Source: Ruminococcus sp. (lineage in GTDB: Bacteria > Bacillota > Clostridia > Oscillospirales > Ruminococcaceae). Taken from it: a stretch of DNA of 33,338 bases. The notes below the pieces were generated by a model that made no database searches, was not told the DNA's origin, and saw nothing but the letters and a program-made list of their open reading frames with translations. A program made the position numbers and the translations under genes. Shown here piece after piece: positions 16,809 through 24,288 of the stretch. The DNA lies in NCBI GenBank assembly GCA_017521805.1, contig JAFXDK010000027.1, positions 1 to 33,338 on the forward strand, in the 5' to 3' direction. Within the stretch, counting starts at the first letter, position 1, and each line of letters begins with the position of its first letter.

Positions 16809-18290
16809 TTAGTCAACGTCGATTGTTGTGATGTGCTCAGCAACGAGGTTCTTGAACTCGTCGATTGCCTCATCATATGTCTTACCGCCCTCAAGGTACT
16901 GCTCCTTGATAGCCTTCTGGAAGTCAGCCTTTACTGTAGCGTCGTGCTCTGTGATAAGGCCCTTGAAATCAATGCCCTTAGCTGTCTCAGAGAGCTCTGC
17001 AAAGTAGTTCTGACCATCCTTGAAGTTGCCGGAAATCTCAGGGTTGAATACTGTGTTAGCGCTGATAAGGCTATCCATAACAACAGTGTTGTTTACATAC
17101 TCAGGCTTGTTCTTAGCGAACTCAGACATCTGCTCTTCATCGGAGCAAGCAGAGATGATGAAGTCACGAGCCTCTTCGCCGTTGTCTGTGTTAGGATGTA
17201 CAACCATCCAAGTACCGCCCCAGTAGAAAGGAGTTGGTCCCTGAACGAGGTTCCAGTTACCGTACTCAGCACCGCCGATACCGCCTGCAGCATCCTTGAA
17301 GAAGCCGCCGAAGCCCCATGTAGAAACGAAGTAACCCATTACGTTACCTGTTGTACCAGCTGCTGTCCAGTCTGTAGACCACTGCTCGTTCTTAGCAACA
17401 CCGCCGCAATCCCAGAGAGCCTTAACTGTCTCAGCGTAATCCTTGCAGAAGTCATCGATCTGGAGCTTGTTGTCAACAACCCAAGGAGTTGTTCTACCGC
17501 AAGCGAATGCCTGCCAGATACCACCGATAGAAGCAGCAAGAGCACAACTGTTGTTAGACTTTGTGGAAACTTCCTGTGCTGTAGCAACGAACTTATCCCA
17601 GTCAGCAACCTTTTCCTGCATCTGCTCAGGAGATGTTACACCGAGGTACTCCTCAGCAAGTCTTGCATTGTAGCCGAAACCACCTGCAGCAGCCTGCCAT
17701 GAAACACCCTTACGAACACCGTTGAGGTCCTTACCGATTTCATCTGTGTAAGCGTTGATGTTGGGGAAGCTTGCATCTGTAAGACCGAGCTTATCAAGAG
17801 CAAGTGTCTTGGAATCATCGTTGATGAACTGGAGAGCCCAGTCAGCCTCACAGAAGTAAACGTCGAGATCTTCGCCTGTAGCGAGAAGCTGGTTGTAGCT
17901 CTCAGCAGCCTGACCGCCCTGAACGCCCATGTTGATGAAATTAACGCCTTCTACTTCGCCGTTTGTGAGCTGATCAACAACTGTCTTGTAATCAAGACCC
18001 TTCCACTGAGCGATAAGGAAAGGAACGTCATCAGGGTTCCAAGCAGCGATTGTAAGTGTGTCACCGCCTGTACCTACTGAAGCGTCGATAGCACCGTCAG
18101 CAGCGGGAGCCTCTGTAGCGTCAGCAGCAGGAGCATCTGTAGCGTCATCAGCAGGTGCCTCTGTAGCAGCCTTTGTAGCCTCTGTCTTAGGAGCGTCGTC
18201 CTTCTTCTCTTCCTCACCACAGCCTACGAATGCAGTTGAAGCCATAGCAAGAGTAGCAACTAATGCTAAAGTTTTCTTAAGTGTGTTCAT
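16809..18290 (-). CDS. Extracellular solute-binding lipoprotein (CUT1 sugar transporter)
   Basis: The substrate-capturing lipoprotein of the importer. A signal peptide with lipobox AFVGC puts the lipidated Cys at residue 24. A disordered Ala/Thr/Pro/Asp/Glu linker follows at about 25-70, with near-repeats of APAADATE. A two-lobed type 1 binding domain of about 420 residues completes the 493 aa. The domain is rich in Trp and Tyr (WNPDDVPFLIAQWKGLDY, YFVSTWGFGGFF, FYWGGTWMVV), which suits oligosaccharide stacking. GGAGG lies 9 bases before the ATG. Codon choice is strongly biased, suggesting high expression. The sugar is unknown. Confidence 0.93.
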   Translation of the reverse strand: MNTLKKTLALVATLAMASTAFVGCGEEEKKDDAPKTEATKAATEAPADDATDAPAADATEAPAADGAIDASVGTGGDTLTIAAWNPDDVPFLIAQWKGLDYKTVVDQLTNGEVEGVNFINMGVQGGQAAESYNQLLATGEDLDVYFCEADWALQFINDDSKTLALDKLGLTDASFPNINAYTDEIGKDLNGVRKGVSWQAAAGGFGYNARLAEEYLGVTSPEQMQEKVADWDKFVATAQEVSTKSNNSCALAASIGGIWQAFACGRTTPWVVDNKLQIDDFCKDYAETVKALWDCGGVAKNEQWSTDWTAAGTTGNVMGYFVSTWGFGGFFKDAAGGIGGAEYGNWNLVQGPTPFYWGGTWMVVHPNTDNGEEARDFIISACSDEEQMSEFAKNKPEYVNNTVVMDSLISANTVFNPEISGNFKDGQNYFAELSETAKGIDFKGLITEHDATVKADFQKAIKEQYLEGGKTYDEAIDEFKNLVAEHITTIDVD

Positions 18291-18315
18291 TGGTTATTTC
18301 CTCCTTAATTATGTG

Positions 18316-18336
18316 TTATACTCTCTCTGAGTATAA
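18316..18336 (-). promoter_or_regulatory. Palindrome just upstream of the binding-protein ribosome-binding site
   Basis: TTATACTC and its complement GAGTATAA flank a 5-base centre. It ends about 10 bases before the AGGAGG site, so in RNA it could form an 8-bp hairpin beside the ribosome-binding site, and in DNA it could serve as an operator. The two roles cannot be separated by eye. Confidence 0.5.
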
Positions 18337-18355
18337 TCAGTAAATAAATGTATTT

Positions 18356-18509
18356 CCGACCATTAACGATAACATCTGCTTTGCGAATGTCCTCGATGAA
18401 GCGTAATGCTTCTCATTTTTCGGTCGGCAATTACACAGCATTAATATCGCCGCGCAACTGGTAAGAGCAATTCCCTGCACTTAATCAGGGATGTGCTTCT
18501 TGTGTAATT
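18356..18509 (-). ncRNA. Structured 5' leader of the sugar ABC operon, family not recognised
   Basis: Read on the minus strand, domain 1 is closed by a 9-bp helix (18,501-18,509 with 18,429-18,437). It encloses a hairpin with the stem TCCCTG/CAGGGA. Domain 2 is closed by CCGACC/GGTCGG (18,422-18,427 with 18,356-18,361) and encloses two hairpins: GAAGC-ATTAC-GCTTC, and ACATTCGC-AAA-GCAGATGT with one mismatch. Together they make a two-domain fold beginning almost at the predicted transcription start. It matches no riboswitch class I can recall. Alternatives are an unstructured leader with chance pairing, or a separate small RNA. Confidence 0.45.
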
Positions 18510-18511
18510 CA

Positions 18512-18540
18512 AATATACTCTATTTTCGGTTCAAAGTCAA
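18512..18540 (-). promoter_or_regulatory. Promoter of the sugar ABC operon
   Basis: Minus-strand TTGACT (18,535-18,540), a 17-base spacer and TATATT (18,512-18,517). Transcription would begin near 18,505, giving a leader of about 215 nt. Confidence 0.75.
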
Positions 18541-18743
18541 TACTTTGTATCGTTCTTTAATATTCTTTGAGCACTATGTACATTTTCAACACTGTTTTTT
18601 TATCTATTTTCACATATTCTTTTTCAAAAGGTTACAAAACGGTAACTTAATAATTCACTTTATTCCGCTAACACAACATGGATGTTTTATACTTTTTTAC
18701 CAATCAAGCCAAATATTCTCTGTTTAATAACGTCAATATTTGG

Positions 18744-20876
18744 TCATTTCGTTGACCTTTCAGCATAAAGCACCAGTATATCACTTGCATCGGCAGAATC
18801 TATTACTGAATCACCATTAAAATCGCTGTAGTCAAAAATTGCTTTTTTCAACATCCCGCTGCCCCCTGTGGAAATATCGGCATAATGAGCAAGCACTAGA
18901 CTTGCATCAGAAGCGTCAACAGCACCATTTGCATCAACATCCCCTTTTTCAAGGACGAAATCAGCGGAAATATAGCTTCTTTCCGTATAATTGAGATTAT
19001 CTGTTGTTGCAGAAACATAGCTGTAACCGTCTATTTCAAGCGGTTCAGTATAGGGGATATACTCACTTCCGTTAATAGAGTAATATACAGTTGAGCCGTC
19101 CTTGACGGATAATTCCAGTTTTTCACCCTCAGGAATATATCCTGTCATATGGCTGAAATCCACAGTATTCACAGGATTTCCCAAGGCTTTAAGAGAAATA
19201 TTTCCTATAGCAATACCCAAATCCGCCATATCGAAAGCTGTCTCATAATAACTGTACAGTGTTTCAGCCTCCTCCAGAAGCTCGGTTTCTTCGGGATAAA
19301 TTCCGTCAAAAAGCTCCTCTTTCAGCTGTTCAAGGACTTCCATTTTCTCCTCATCAGTGTAAATATAATCCTCCGTCGAAGTATCAAACCATTCAATACC
19401 GTCGGAACTGTAGAAGCTCTCACCATTATTTGTATTCGCCTTTATGCCCTCATATGTCGTAAATGTACCAAGACTTATTTTTTCATCATAATCATCATTC
19501 TCCAGATACAAAGATGATTCAATGGGAATAACATATGGAGAATCTTCACAATATAGCTTTACTACGATAGAAAAATACTCTCTGTTGCAAATAAAAATAT
19601 CTCTGTCAAGCTCAATAGTAACATTTCCCGGTATATCAACAATACCAGTTGCCGCGACAAGAGGATTTCCCGATATTACATCAGAATGGTCAGTTAATCC
19701 GCTGTAGACCGTAATTTCGTACTCAGTAGCTCCTTGCGGAACATACATGGAAACAGCTTCAAGCTGAAAAGGTTTCTCAGCCATAAATATATTCGCCATA
19801 TAAGAGGGTGCATCAGGAGAATCCGCCGCGGACAAAGATTGAATTGGCACAAAGGAATCATGTTGATAGTTGTATTTGTATTTTTCTGCATCTTCAAGCT
19901 CAAAAGCAGCAAATTCGCAGAGAGAACGGTCATCGTAGGAAATCCACATATAGCCATAATCATAACTTTCAGCTCCCCAGCTGTTTTTAACAAGCCATGC
20001 GCCGTCGGTTTCGGCGGGAACTTCGAAATTCTCCTTAGGGAAATTGTCGTCCCAGCCTACAATAGTAACGGAATGAGTAGCAAATCTCGGTTTTCTCTCG
20101 CTTCTTGTGGAGTTGTACTTCTCACTGTAATATTTGCCGTCTTCGGACTGAAAAGAAACATCAACAGCAAGTCCGTCATATATAAACTGCTTTATAATGC
20201 AGTTTACTTCCTCAACATCTGACCTCTCCTTGTTGTAATCGAAAACGTACGCATTTTTCAGATGATAGTCGCTCATGTACCTTAAATTCTCAACAGCAGC
20301 TAAATCATCCATAAAATCGATATTCTCATAGGGCAATCTCATTTCATTTACAGGGCCAATCCATTGAGAAAGCAGATTTGCCGCAAGATAGGTAGTTCCG
20401 CCAATCTGTAAGATATCCTCCCCCTCTGAAAACGTCGGAACCTGGTCATCCCCGTAGTACGCATAATAAGCGGTATGAAGCTCTGAAAGGTCGATTTCGG
20501 GATTATACTTTATCACGCTTGATTCAGCGGAAGCCATAGCAGAGTGAGCCCAACAGGTGCCATATTTGCCTTGGTCTTTCACAGGTGAAACCGGATAATG
20601 ATTACGCATATCATAATATTCGGGAAGTGCTTTCCCAATTTCCAGTATATCTGAATCTGCGTTTACATCTCTGATTTCAGGAGCAGCCACAAGCTTTCCA
20701 TATTTGATAGAATCAGAGATGCTGAAACGAGGAGCAGACAGGGAAAATCCGCCGACAGAAGCTTCTTTTGCAGCAGGTTCGCTCTCAATTTTAATCATAG
20801 CCGCCGATGAATACATAGGCAAAGCCGTACAAGCAACCGCAAGAGACACGGCAACGGCATATCTTAATTTTTTCAT
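18744..20876 (-). CDS. Secreted papain-family (C1A) cysteine protease with C-terminal dockerin
   Basis: A 710-aa secreted protease predicted to attach to a cohesin scaffold. A signal peptide occupies about residues 1-25. The papain-like domain (about 80-330) has the oxyanion Gln102, catalytic Cys108 (DQGKYGTCWAHS), His268 (THSVTIVGW) and Asn298 (LVKNSWG). A beta-rich, lectin-like region follows (about 370-480), then a linker, a chitobiase-type beta domain (GSTVYYSINGSEYIPY) and a type I dockerin (about 645-710) with two calcium loops, DVDANGAVDASD and DFNGDSVIDSAD. I chose the ATG at 20,876, with AAGGAGA 6 bases upstream; the frame from 20,933 adds 19 residues before the signal peptide. Confidence 0.93.
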   Translation of the reverse strand: MKKLRYAVAVSLAVACTALPMYSSAAMIKIESEPAAKEASVGGFSLSAPRFSISDSIKYGKLVAAPEIRDVNADSDILEIGKALPEYYDMRNHYPVSPVKDQGKYGTCWAHSAMASAESSVIKYNPEIDLSELHTAYYAYYGDDQVPTFSEGEDILQIGGTTYLAANLLSQWIGPVNEMRLPYENIDFMDDLAAVENLRYMSDYHLKNAYVFDYNKERSDVEEVNCIIKQFIYDGLAVDVSFQSEDGKYYSEKYNSTRSERKPRFATHSVTIVGWDDNFPKENFEVPAETDGAWLVKNSWGAESYDYGYMWISYDDRSLCEFAAFELEDAEKYKYNYQHDSFVPIQSLSAADSPDAPSYMANIFMAEKPFQLEAVSMYVPQGATEYEITVYSGLTDHSDVISGNPLVAATGIVDIPGNVTIELDRDIFICNREYFSIVVKLYCEDSPYVIPIESSLYLENDDYDEKISLGTFTTYEGIKANTNNGESFYSSDGIEWFDTSTEDYIYTDEEKMEVLEQLKEELFDGIYPEETELLEEAETLYSYYETAFDMADLGIAIGNISLKALGNPVNTVDFSHMTGYIPEGEKLELSVKDGSTVYYSINGSEYIPYTEPLEIDGYSYVSATTDNLNYTERSYISADFVLEKGDVDANGAVDASDASLVLAHYADISTGGSGMLKKAIFDYSDFNGDSVIDSADASDILVLYAERSTK

Positions 20877-20898
20877 TTCAATTCTCCTTATAAAAGAT

Positions 20899-20920
20899 AT
20901 GCAGAGGATACCCTCTGCAT
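20899..20920 (-). terminator. Weak terminator or attenuator between the YdcF-like and protease genes
   Basis: A 9-bp perfect stem (20,899-20,907 with 20,912-20,920) with a 4-base loop, overlapping the last base of the YdcF-like stop codon. On the minus strand it is followed by ATCTTTTATAAGGAG, so only a short T-run separates it from the protease ribosome-binding site. It may limit read-through into the protease gene. Confidence 0.5.
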
Positions 20921-21699
20921 TAATCAAACACAAGACAATGTATTATACCAAACCATTCACGAATCCAGTAAGTTGGCAGAAGCCAAACCTCCGTTTCAGA
21001 GGGGAGATTATAGGCTCTCAGTCCCTGACGTTTAGCAAATATATCCCCTCTCAGCTGGTGAAAACCGTCAGTAACAATGGCTATATCCCTGCAAAGTCCC
21101 TCTTTTTCAATTATTGCCTTTGAAAATTCCAGATTTTCCTCTGTACTGGTGGATTTATCCTCCATATATATACGATTTTCGGAGATTCCCTTTTTCAGCA
21201 GATATTTTTTCATAACATCAGCCTCGCTTGTAACCTCGTCGCTGCCCTGTCCCCCTGATACGATAACCTTGATATCCTCATTTTCGATAAGATAATCGTA
21301 TGCCGTATCAAGTCTGCTTTTGAGCATACGGCTTGGAGTTTCGCCGTTTATCTGACACCCCAGCACCACAAGGGTTACAGGCTTGCCGTCGGGTTTGTCA
21401 TTCATAGCTTTCAGCATCGCTATGCTCAATACAACAGCTCCCACAGCGCATATAACAGTTACCGCACCTGCGGAAACAAGAAAAATCCTGCCGCCTGTAC
21501 GCTCCCACATACGTGAAGCCATTTTTTTGAACAGCTCAAAAAACACAATGAGAAAAAGCAGTAGTACAGGAACGGTAACTCCTGCAATATTGCCGATATT
21601 TACAATTCCTGCACCCATGGGAATCATAAAATGCACAACCGCCATAACAAGCAATATTACCGCAATTAATCTGAGTATGATGTTCAGTATCAATTTCAT
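20920..21699 (-). CDS. YdcF/SanA/ElyC-family (DUF218) membrane protein
   Basis: Three hydrophobic segments at the N-terminus (about 5-27, 33-56, 73-97) precede a DUF218 domain (about 108-250) starting VTLVVLGCQINGETPSRML. The conserved VIVSGGQGSDEVTSEADVMKKYL, EDKSTSTEENLEF and IVTDGFHQLRGDIFAKRQGL are visible. Family members are linked to envelope integrity and polyprenyl-carrier metabolism; no reaction can be assigned here. The 259 aa length is normal for the membrane-anchored form. It lies 6 bases after the PHP gene, with AGGA before its ATG, so the two are co-transcribed. Confidence 0.88.
   Translation of the reverse strand: MKLILNIILRLIAVILLVMAVVHFMIPMGAGIVNIGNIAGVTVPVLLLFLIVFFELFKKMASRMWERTGGRIFLVSAGAVTVICAVGAVVLSIAMLKAMNDKPDGKPVTLVVLGCQINGETPSRMLKSRLDTAYDYLIENEDIKVIVSGGQGSDEVTSEADVMKKYLLKKGISENRIYMEDKSTSTEENLEFSKAIIEKEGLCRDIAIVTDGFHQLRGDIFAKRQGLRAYNLPSETEVWLLPTYWIREWFGIIHCLVFD
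20942..20950 (-). promoter_or_regulatory. Possible extended -10 promoter for the protease gene
   Basis: TGGTATAAT on the minus strand, inside the 3' end of the YdcF-like gene and about 70 bases before the protease start. No good -35 lies 17 bases upstream (TACTGG). If real, the hairpin at 20,899-20,920 lies in its leader. Confidence 0.35.
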
Positions 21700-21705
21700 A
21701 ATGTC

Positions 21706-22542
21706 CTATTTTTTCTTTGAAGTCAGTTTCAGTATCCTTTCAATATTTTCAATTGTAGTACTTTCACTGCCGATATGAGTAGGCACAGAGTTATATAATC
21801 CATGGAAATCCGAACCGCCTGTGCGGATAAGGTCGTATTTATCGGCAATTTTCTCCAGTTCAGCACGATATGCCTCATCAGCTGAATAATGTCCGATTTC
21901 TACGCCGTCGATTTTTTTATTCTGCGCCAGTTCTTCCAGAAGCTCAATGCTGTCATACTGTGCAGGATGAGCCATAACAGCCGCACCGCCTGCAAGATGA
22001 ATCAGGTCAACCACAAAATTAACATCGGGATATTCACGTTCCACATAACAGCAACCCGTCTGAGGATTAAAAAGCTCTCTGTCAAGGTCGCCGTAAAATT
22101 CCAGAGCATAGCCGTAATCAATAAGGGCGCGCATAATATGCTGTTTGAAAATGCTCTTTGAAGATGTGGTATGTTTAAGTATACTTTCCATAGTTATGGG
22201 GAATTTCTCCATTACCTTTTCAATCATTTCCTTTGAAGTCTGCTTTCTGATATCACAGCATTTCAGACAGAGAACTTCAAGGCGGTCAGGCTTCTGGGGA
22301 TTATAGCAGAGAATATGTACCTTTCTGCCTCTTTTTTTATCCCATGCAGAAAGCTCAACACCGTGGAGCATTTTTATACCTGCACGCTGTCCGAGAACAT
22401 CGGCACGGGAAAACGAAGCCATAGTGTCGTGGTCGGTAATGGAAAGCCATTCAACCCCTGTACGCTGAGCTTGTAAAATAACATCTTCGATTCCGAGAGA
22501 ACCATCAGAAAGCTTAGTATGACAATGTAAATCGCAAATCAT
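21706..22542 (-). CDS. PHP-domain metal-dependent phosphoesterase (TrpH/YciV-like)
   Basis: PHP-fold protein of the RNase AM/TrpH group, which binds three metals. Seen: motif 1 DLHCHTKLSDGS at residues 3-14, motif 2 SITDHDTMASF at about 36-46, HGVELSAWDK, AHPAQYDSIELL and the C-terminal GGSDFHG. The 278 aa length is typical. RNase AM (YciV) processes the 5' ends of rRNA in E. coli and can also release nucleotides from pAp; which activity applies here is unknown. It has its own consensus promoter, with GGAGG 7 bases before the ATG. Confidence 0.9.
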   Translation of the reverse strand: MICDLHCHTKLSDGSLGIEDVILQAQRTGVEWLSITDHDTMASFSRADVLGQRAGIKMLHGVELSAWDKKRGRKVHILCYNPQKPDRLEVLCLKCCDIRKQTSKEMIEKVMEKFPITMESILKHTTSSKSIFKQHIMRALIDYGYALEFYGDLDRELFNPQTGCCYVEREYPDVNFVVDLIHLAGGAAVMAHPAQYDSIELLEELAQNKKIDGVEIGHYSADEAYRAELEKIADKYDLIRTGGSDFHGLYNSVPTHIGSESTTIENIERILKLTSKKK

Positions 22543-22620
22543 GATATACCTCCGTATATTTTCAATAAATTATATTCACAATTATTCATTATTTTTACTA
22601 CTGAAAATTTTATGGATATA

Positions 22621-22649
22621 ATTATATCATACTTTGCGACAAATTGCAA
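22621..22649 (-). promoter_or_regulatory. Promoter of the PHP/YdcF-like genes
   Basis: Minus-strand TTGCAA (22,644-22,649), a 17-base spacer and a perfect TATAAT (22,621-22,626). The leader would be about 70 nt and very AT-rich. Confidence 0.75.
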
Positions 22650-22685
22650 GCTTTTTTGTGCGATTTCACAATATTTTCATTTAGC

Positions 22686-22726
22686 AAATTATTGCCATAT
22701 CGAAAAAATTATTGCCATATCGAAAA
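22686..22726. repeat. Two tandem copies of a 20-bp unit after rsmI
   Basis: The unit AAATTATTGCCATATCGAAA occurs at 22,686-22,705 and again at 22,706-22,725 without a mismatch. It lies 5 bases beyond the rsmI stop and about 40 bases upstream of the PHP promoter -35. No role is evident; it could be a doubled protein-binding site or a slippage duplication. Confidence 0.85.
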
Positions 22727-22730
22727 CACA

Positions 22731-23555
22731 CTAATTCAGCGCCGCATATAACTCCGATTTCTTGAATCCCGTTTCCTTTGCCACAGCCTTGCAGGCTTCC
22801 GTAGGCTTTTCGCCCTTTTCTATAAGCCGCTTGACCTGCTCCATAGCCTCATCTATAGTCAGCTTTTCACCGTCATCGGCAGTCTTACCCTCAAGCACAA
22901 GGACATATTCCCCCCTCGGCTCATTGACAGAGTAATACTCCACCGCCTCGCCCAAGGTCATACGCAGCACTTCCTCGTGAATCTTTGTAAGCTCACGGCA
23001 AAAGGCTATTTTGCGCTCATTGCCAAAAAATTCCGCCATATCCTTAATTGTATTTTTCAGCTTATGAGGAGCTTCATAGAAAATCATAACAGCCGTTTCA
23101 TTCCTCAGAAGTTCAAGACGCTCGGAACGCTCCTTTTTCGGCACAGGAAGAAATCCCTCAAATGTAAAACGATTTATATGCATACCCGACAAAGCCGCCG
23201 CAGATGCCGCCGCTGTAGGTCCGGGGACAACTTTTACATCAATGCCGTTTTCATAGCACATACGCACAAGAACTTCACCCGGGTCTGATATACAGGGCAT
23301 ACCTGCATCTGTTACAATACCGCAGCTCTGTCCGCTTAAAATCCTGTCGATTATACGCTGAGCATCGTTTTTACTGCTGTGTTCATGAAAGCTGACAAGC
23401 TCATTTTTTATCTCGCAGCGGTTCAGCAGTTTCAGCGTAACACGGGTATCCTCAGCGCATATAAAATCCACTTCTTCAAGAAGTCTCATCTGCCGCAGAG
23501 TTATATCCTCCATGTTGCCTATAGGCGTACCTATAATATAAAGTATACCGCTCAT
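22731..23555 (-). CDS. rsmI: 16S rRNA (cytidine1402-2'-O)-methyltransferase
   Basis: SAM-dependent tetrapyrrole-methylase-fold enzyme that methylates the ribose of C1402 in the decoding centre. Seen: LYIIGTPIGNMEDITLRQ at residues 5-22, the AEDTRVTLKLLN motif, GIVTDAGMPCISDPGE, VPGPTAAASAAALSG and the FEGFLP element. The 274 aa length is normal. It overlaps the trmN6-like gene by 4 bases and is the last gene of this operon. Confidence 0.96.
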   Translation of the reverse strand: MSGILYIIGTPIGNMEDITLRQMRLLEEVDFICAEDTRVTLKLLNRCEIKNELVSFHEHSSKNDAQRIIDRILSGQSCGIVTDAGMPCISDPGEVLVRMCYENGIDVKVVPGPTAAASAAALSGMHINRFTFEGFLPVPKKERSERLELLRNETAVMIFYEAPHKLKNTIKDMAEFFGNERKIAFCRELTKIHEEVLRMTLGEAVEYYSVNEPRGEYVLVLEGKTADDGEKLTIDEAMEQVKRLIEKGEKPTEACKAVAKETGFKKSELYAALN

Positions 23556-24280
23556 TTCTCGTCAACCTCTTTTCCTGTGTCGTATATCTTCTGCAATTCC
23601 TCGGAAAATCCGTTTTCGCTCCTAATGTATAACTGCGGCTCAACCTGCATAAATGGCTTAGAGCCTTTCTTTCCCTCGATTAAAAACAGCCATGGTGCAT
23701 CATCGGGAGTTTTCAAGACAAAGCGTATACGCTTAGGCTCAATATTATGATTTTTCATGGCAAATATCACATCTGAAAGCCTTTCGGGACGATTGCACAC
23801 GCATAATCTTCCCCCGAATTTCAGCAGTTTTTCTGCCGCACCGCATACATCATCAATATTGCACATTATCTCATGCCGTGCAATACGCTGAGCTGAAATA
23901 ATGCTTTCAAAGCCTGCATTTACAGCCTTATAGGGCGGATTGCAGGTTACAAGGTCAAGCTGTCCCAGAGGTGCACCCTCCCACAGCTCCTTTAAATCGG
24001 CACATATGGGGACAATACCCGAAACCTCGCTTTTTTCCATGCCCATTTTAAGCTGGTCGATTGCTCCCTGCTGTATATCCACCGCATAAGTCACCTGCGG
24101 AGGACGTTTTTTCTGCATAATAAGAGGGATTATTCCGCAGCCTGTTCCTAAATCGCAGGCTTTGTCTTTCTGCCTGTATCCCGAAAAATCCGCAAGCAGA
24201 AAAGCGTCAGTGCCGAATCTATGGTCACTGCTTGCACAAACGTATATTTTATCTGTCAGTTTTTCAAAATTATATTCCAT
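23552..24280 (-). CDS. tRNA1(Val)(adenine37-N6)-methyltransferase-like protein
   Basis: Class I SAM methyltransferase of the YfiC/TrmN6 (YabB) type. Seen: the N-terminal HRFGTDAFLLADF segment, the SAM-binding DLGTGCGIIPLIM (about 40-52), and the N6-adenine methylation motif NPPY within VTCNPPYKAVNAG (about 115). The 242 aa length is normal. In many Firmicutes this gene is paired with rsmI, as here. tRNA adenosine methylation is the best guess, though the exact target nucleotide is not established for Clostridia. Confidence 0.87.
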   Translation of the reverse strand: MEYNFEKLTDKIYVCASSDHRFGTDAFLLADFSGYRQKDKACDLGTGCGIIPLIMQKKRPPQVTYAVDIQQGAIDQLKMGMEKSEVSGIVPICADLKELWEGAPLGQLDLVTCNPPYKAVNAGFESIISAQRIARHEIMCNIDDVCGAAEKLLKFGGRLCVCNRPERLSDVIFAMKNHNIEPKRIRFVLKTPDDAPWLFLIEGKKGSKPFMQVEPQLYIRSENGFSEELQKIYDTGKEVDEK

Positions 24281-24288
24281 ATTTCACC

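Larger units (their letters stand above)
18291..18743. other. 453-base intergenic region between protease and sugar-transporter genes
   Basis: No gene is seen. From low to high coordinates it holds the ribosome-binding site and palindrome, the structured leader and the promoter of the ABC operon. An AT-rich stretch follows with a small inverted repeat GTTAC-N6-GTAAC near 18,632-18,647. A 9-bp inverted repeat (18,709-18,717 with 18,735-18,743) directly abuts the protease stop codon and may act as a weak terminator, though no T-run follows it. Confidence 0.7.

Noticed and set aside
16785-17702. 305-codon plus-strand open frame opposite the solute-binding protein gene
   Set aside because: It is antisense to a well-supported lipoprotein gene with strong codon bias. 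The predicted product is Leu/Val/Cys-rich with no domain and no ribosome-binding site; it is a composition shadow.
18356-18509. 6S RNA or tmRNA
   Set aside because: The pairing makes two consecutive domains rather than one long rod with a central bubble, there is no CCA end or tag frame, and it leads directly into a coding gene.
22686-22726. CRISPR-like repeat
   Set aside because: Only two copies, directly adjacent with no spacer, and no cas gene nearby.
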